A stretch of DNA of 64,000 nucleotides from an uncultured Kordiimonas sp. (lineage in GTDB: Bacteria; Pseudomonadota; Alphaproteobacteria; Sphingomonadales; Kordiimonadaceae). Shown here piece after piece: positions 63,201 to 64,000 of this stretch; the stretch's first letter is position 1; each line of letters begins with the position of its first letter. The stretch spans positions 1,026,129-1,090,128 of the forward strand of contig CANNEK010000002.1 of assembly GCA_947503625.1 (NCBI GenBank), read 5' to 3'. The notes beneath the pieces are model-generated. The model made no database searches, was not told where the DNA came from, and was given only the letters and a program-made list of their open reading frames with translations. The translations under genes were made by a program, and so were the position numbers.

Positions 63201-64000
63201 CAGTTACCAGCGGTACCTTCCAGCTTTCGGGCCTGGATGTGAATGCATCAGACGTGATTGCTGTGGCTGATATCAACGCCGGTAATCTGGTCTACACGCC
63301 AGGGGCCGGTGACACCGGTAATGGTTTGCTGACCTTTACCTTCAGCGTTAACGACGGCACCGGCTTTGCTGCCACGCCCAGCACCTTCCGGGCGAACGTC
63401 AACGAACCTGGCGCCGGCAGTGGCGGGGCAGGGGCTGTCAACCAGCCTCCAACAGCATTTACGCTCAGCGACAGCAGCGTTGATGAAGACACAGCGGGTG
63501 CTGTGGTCGGCACATTGTCAGCCTCGGACCCCGAAGGAGGGGCTGTAACCTTCCGAACCACCGCCAGCACCGACAGTCGCTTCGAAGTTGTCGGTGATGT
63601 GCTGAAGCTGAAGGATGGTGTCTCTATCGATTTTGAAACCGAGACCAGCGTGGATGTTTTGTTGCAGGTTGATGATGCCGACAATGGCACGACAACAAAC
63701 GTGTTCACGGTTTCGGTCAACGACATCGTCGAGAACTCGGCCCCCACCAGCATCAGCCTGAGTGGCAGCACGGTTGCGGAAAACGATGACGGGGCCAGCA
63801 TTGGAACCCTGTCTGCGGTGGACGCTGAAGGCGGTGACATTGCCTTCACTGTTTCAGACGACCGGTTTGAAGTGGTTGACGGCACATTGAAGCTGAAGGC
63901 TGGCGACAGTCTTGATTTTGAGGCAGAGACCGCCATTGATCTGACTATCACGGCAACTGACACCGGCGGGCTAAGCGTCAGCTCGGACTTCGAGATCAGC
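57209..64000 (+). CDS. Giant DUF4347/cadherin-like repeat adhesin (3' end beyond window)
   Basis: The first 2264 codons of a very large surface protein, open to the window end. The ATG has AGGA four bases upstream. A DUF4347 domain fills residues about 20-195 (LQILSHGETGLLKVG, LLFGCRVAEDGEGQAF, TGADVAASDDLTG). Repeated beta-sandwich domains follow with the NDAP and ADVDS/DADGD turns of calcium-binding cadherin-like or VCBS units. There is no N-terminal signal peptide, so type I secretion with a C-terminal signal is expected. Likely role: attachment or biofilm. Confidence 0.88.
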   Translation, partial: MPDESRYFTFTPNRASADILEDSNPQTEPALLQSGGDVVVIDTSVEGYQTLLDGVSPHATIVMIDGETQGLSDVAAALADMENIASLQILSHGETGLLKVGQDVITGDTIADYADILAAIGDKMAEGADLLLFGCRVAEDGEGQAFIEAMARYTGADVAASDDLTGAADKGGDWDLEITTGDIEAAAALSAQAMADFSEVLAFTGTVNFSTVISPGGYNGAASINAQVGGAGGYTVYLDGATASTSANAGFGYAFTSSSESSVTIYLSGGATWDPTSIYIQNINGTSNDTFNITTNLGGSASTGSLADLAGTTVDLTGLPDGVTSLTISVLDGSGFFTIDNLGIANASTNTAPALGGTPADETAIEDIANAIDLSAYNVSDADGDTITLTLAVDAGTIASVDGNGTTDSVTVANSGTTSMTLQGTAANLNTYLNDTSHITFTTDTNDTTATLTVTPNDGMVNGTADTVTITITQVNDAPVLNAASSPVLTGINEDAGDDDGSGADGDDDVTNNANNGGTTVASLVVDGSITDVDGAAVESIAVTIVDNTNGVWQYSTDSGTNWNNFSGTTGSSVDISSAARLLDSNDLVRFVPNADYNGSATITFRAWDESTGTAGGTADATITGGTTAVSNVSDTASITVSAVNDDPTVATLPASVTVIEDTQSNVDLSAVTLGDVDSATITVTLTASAGTFATPANGAGVGGGVTETLVNATTVTLVGAPADINTYLDTASNIQYTGAANASGNAAATITVTANDGDGSGNVNLGTVNVNITNVNDDPTVATLPASVTVTEDTQSNVDLSSTSFADVDSASITVTLTASAGTFGTPADGAGVGSGVTETRVNDTTITLVGTPADINTYLDTASNIQYTAASNVNGNAAATITVTMNDGDGSGDVAAGTVNVNVTAVNDNPTVATLPAAVTVTEDTQSNVDLSAVTLGDVDSATITVTLTASAGTFATPANGAGVGGGVTETLVNATTVTLVGAPADINTYLDTASNIQYTGAANASGNAAATITVTANDGDGSGNVNLGTVNVNITNVNDDPTVATLPASVTVTEDTQSNVDLSSTSFADVDGDNITVTLTASAGTFATPANGAGVGGGVTETLVNATTITLVGSAADINTYLDTASNIQYTGAANVSGTAAATITVTANDGAGSGDVNLGTVNINVTAVNDAPVFTGLDATPSFTEAGSVIILDANVTVADNELDTLDDFSGASLVVARNGGANAFDTFSITTGGNLAVAGSNISSGGNVIATFDTSSAGQVTITFADNGTTPTGALVDEVLQAVRYSNSSNDPAANVQLDWTFSDGNSGNAQGTGDNPGTTTGSVTVSITNVNDAPTLTATGGNPTFTEGGGAQDLFNTVTASTIESADRITSMSMTVTNVADGANEILSFDGSDVTLTDGTMVTTATNSLDVSVSVTGSTATVSFTGEALTSAQFQTLVDGLTYRNASDNPTTAGNRVVTITGITDDGGTANSGADSAAPNITSTVSLTAVNNAPTVGSVDSESSGVVAGTGAGNVALFDDATVADADSSDFNGGFVTITQNTGTANGNWSVDGATVTSGGDATISAGETIQVSGVTIGTVDVTDDGQGGNDFTINFTTASATPANLQTLLQNLNYEGPSGIDARTFTLTLNDNDGTANGGDQDTTANFTINVTPNPPILTNLNGDSITFTEGDNATNIDVDGNLGLTDADSADFDGGDLTVSFASGQQAEDRLEIDTSGSVSLSAGQTAGSTVSVSGTAIGTIDGGATGGSSEDLVISLNSSATPALVQALVREIRYDNAGGSTPTDGDRTVRVTVSDGDGATSANNDITINVDPVDDAPTVTGLTNRGAAEDTTGSLDFSGVTIADADTTGNITVTISATDTGAVLGAVDGSGVGAGVVETAGGDNTVTLVGTAADITTYLGNASAITYTSSQDRETDDTISIQADDGISTPNAASTAMIVITPQNDLPTASDRTLSVIQNTSQVLTAANFNFSDVDSGDSLASVRIDTLTVTSGTFQLSGLDVNASDVIAVADINAGNLVYTPGAGDTGNGLLTFTFSVNDGTGFAATPSTFRANVNEPGAGSGGAGAVNQPPTAFTLSDSSVDEDTAGAVVGTLSASDPEGGAVTFRTTASTDSRFEVVGDVLKLKDGVSIDFETETSVDVLLQVDDADNGTTTNVFTVSVNDIVENSAPTSISLSGSTVAENDDGASIGTLSAVDAEGGDIAFTVSDDRFEVVDGTLKLKAGDSLDFEAETAIDLTITATDTGGLSVSSDFEIS
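59141..60724 (+). repeat. Four 396-bp tandem units in the adhesin
   Basis: Units begin at 59141, 59537, 59933 and 60329, each starting at a NDxPTVATLPA segment and repeating every 132 codons. The next domain starts at 60725 with a different sequence. Confidence 0.95.
59198..60381 (+). repeat. Direct repeat of about 392 bp, offset 792 bp
   Basis: 59198-59589 and 59990-60381 read identically over their whole length as far as I could follow, then differ at 59590 (C) versus 60382 (T). Thus units 1-2 were copied as a pair to give units 3-4. Confidence 0.92.

Noticed and set aside
58042..63963. Many minus-strand open frames of 60-300 codons rich in Val, Ser, Thr and Ala
   Set aside because: They are complements of the repeated, Asp/Thr-rich adhesin codons; none has a family match and they share its repeats.
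57209..64000. RTX nonapeptide repeats in the adhesin
   Set aside because: No GGxGxDxUx tandem repeats were seen within the window; they may lie beyond it.

Overview
The window is a chromosomal segment of an alphaproteobacterium with moderate GC. The evidence is the gene families and their order: metX-metW overlapping by ATGA, hisC-tyrA-DUF2125, ftsE-ftsX divergent from an MJ0042 zinc-ribbon protein, a CpdR-type receiver, DUF2336, PAS_5, lysA-lptM-argH-tlpA, and SRP RNA in front of dnaX-ybaB-recR. A marine lineage near Kordiimonadales or Sneathiellales would fit, but I cannot fix the order from sequence alone. Start codons are unusually diverse: many genes have TTG or GTG starts supported by well-placed Shine-Dalgarno sequences.

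Layout. 1-6.7 kb: low-molecular-weight phosphatase (cut by the window edge), sirtuin, pterin dehydratase, PAS protein, nudC, SRP RNA, and the dnaX-ybaB-(GIY-YIG)-recR-GFA operon. 7.2-11.3 kb: a phytate-use pair (TonB receptor and beta-propeller phytase) behind a good Pho-box match. 11.3-19 kb: lysine and arginine genes (dapE, dapD, argB), a pyrimidine nucleotidase, and a GGDEF-DUF2336-DUF2059 cluster. 18.8-25.4 kb: lysoplasmalogenase, LplT-like carrier, cation transporter, AstE-like hydrolase, ferrochelatase, copper chaperone, proline iminopeptidase. 25.6-31.2 kb: an uncharacterised ATP-grasp/nucleotidyltransferase pair, then an Mla-type lipid ABC system. 31.2-34.4 kb: efflux pump, methyltransferase, small protein, RraA-like protein. 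34.4-43.7 kb: metX-metW diverging from hisC-tyrA (hisC is broken by a 13-bp tandem duplication), then envelope genes, ftsEX, hpt and cpdR. 43.8-47.4 kb: lysA, lptM, argH, tlpA.

47.4-53.7 kb is an accessory region. Three decayed copies of the 3' end of tlpA lie downstream of the intact gene (about 48955-49094, 52511-52594 and 53645-53680). They divide the region into blocks carrying a possible degenerate nucleotidyltransferase-like protein, an XRE regulator, a possible small RNA, secreted and membrane proteins of unknown function, a cytochrome c'-like lipoprotein, an NAD(P)-binding protein and a PD40 propeller. No integrase or transposase is visible. This is the most unusual structure in the window.

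53.7-64 kb: PhyH dioxygenase, a diheme cytochrome-rhodanese fusion, a sulfotransferase, and the first 2264 codons of a giant DUF4347/cadherin-like adhesin that runs off the window. The adhesin contains four 396-bp tandem units, two of which were duplicated so recently that about 390 bp are identical. I found no tRNA, rRNA or CRISPR array.
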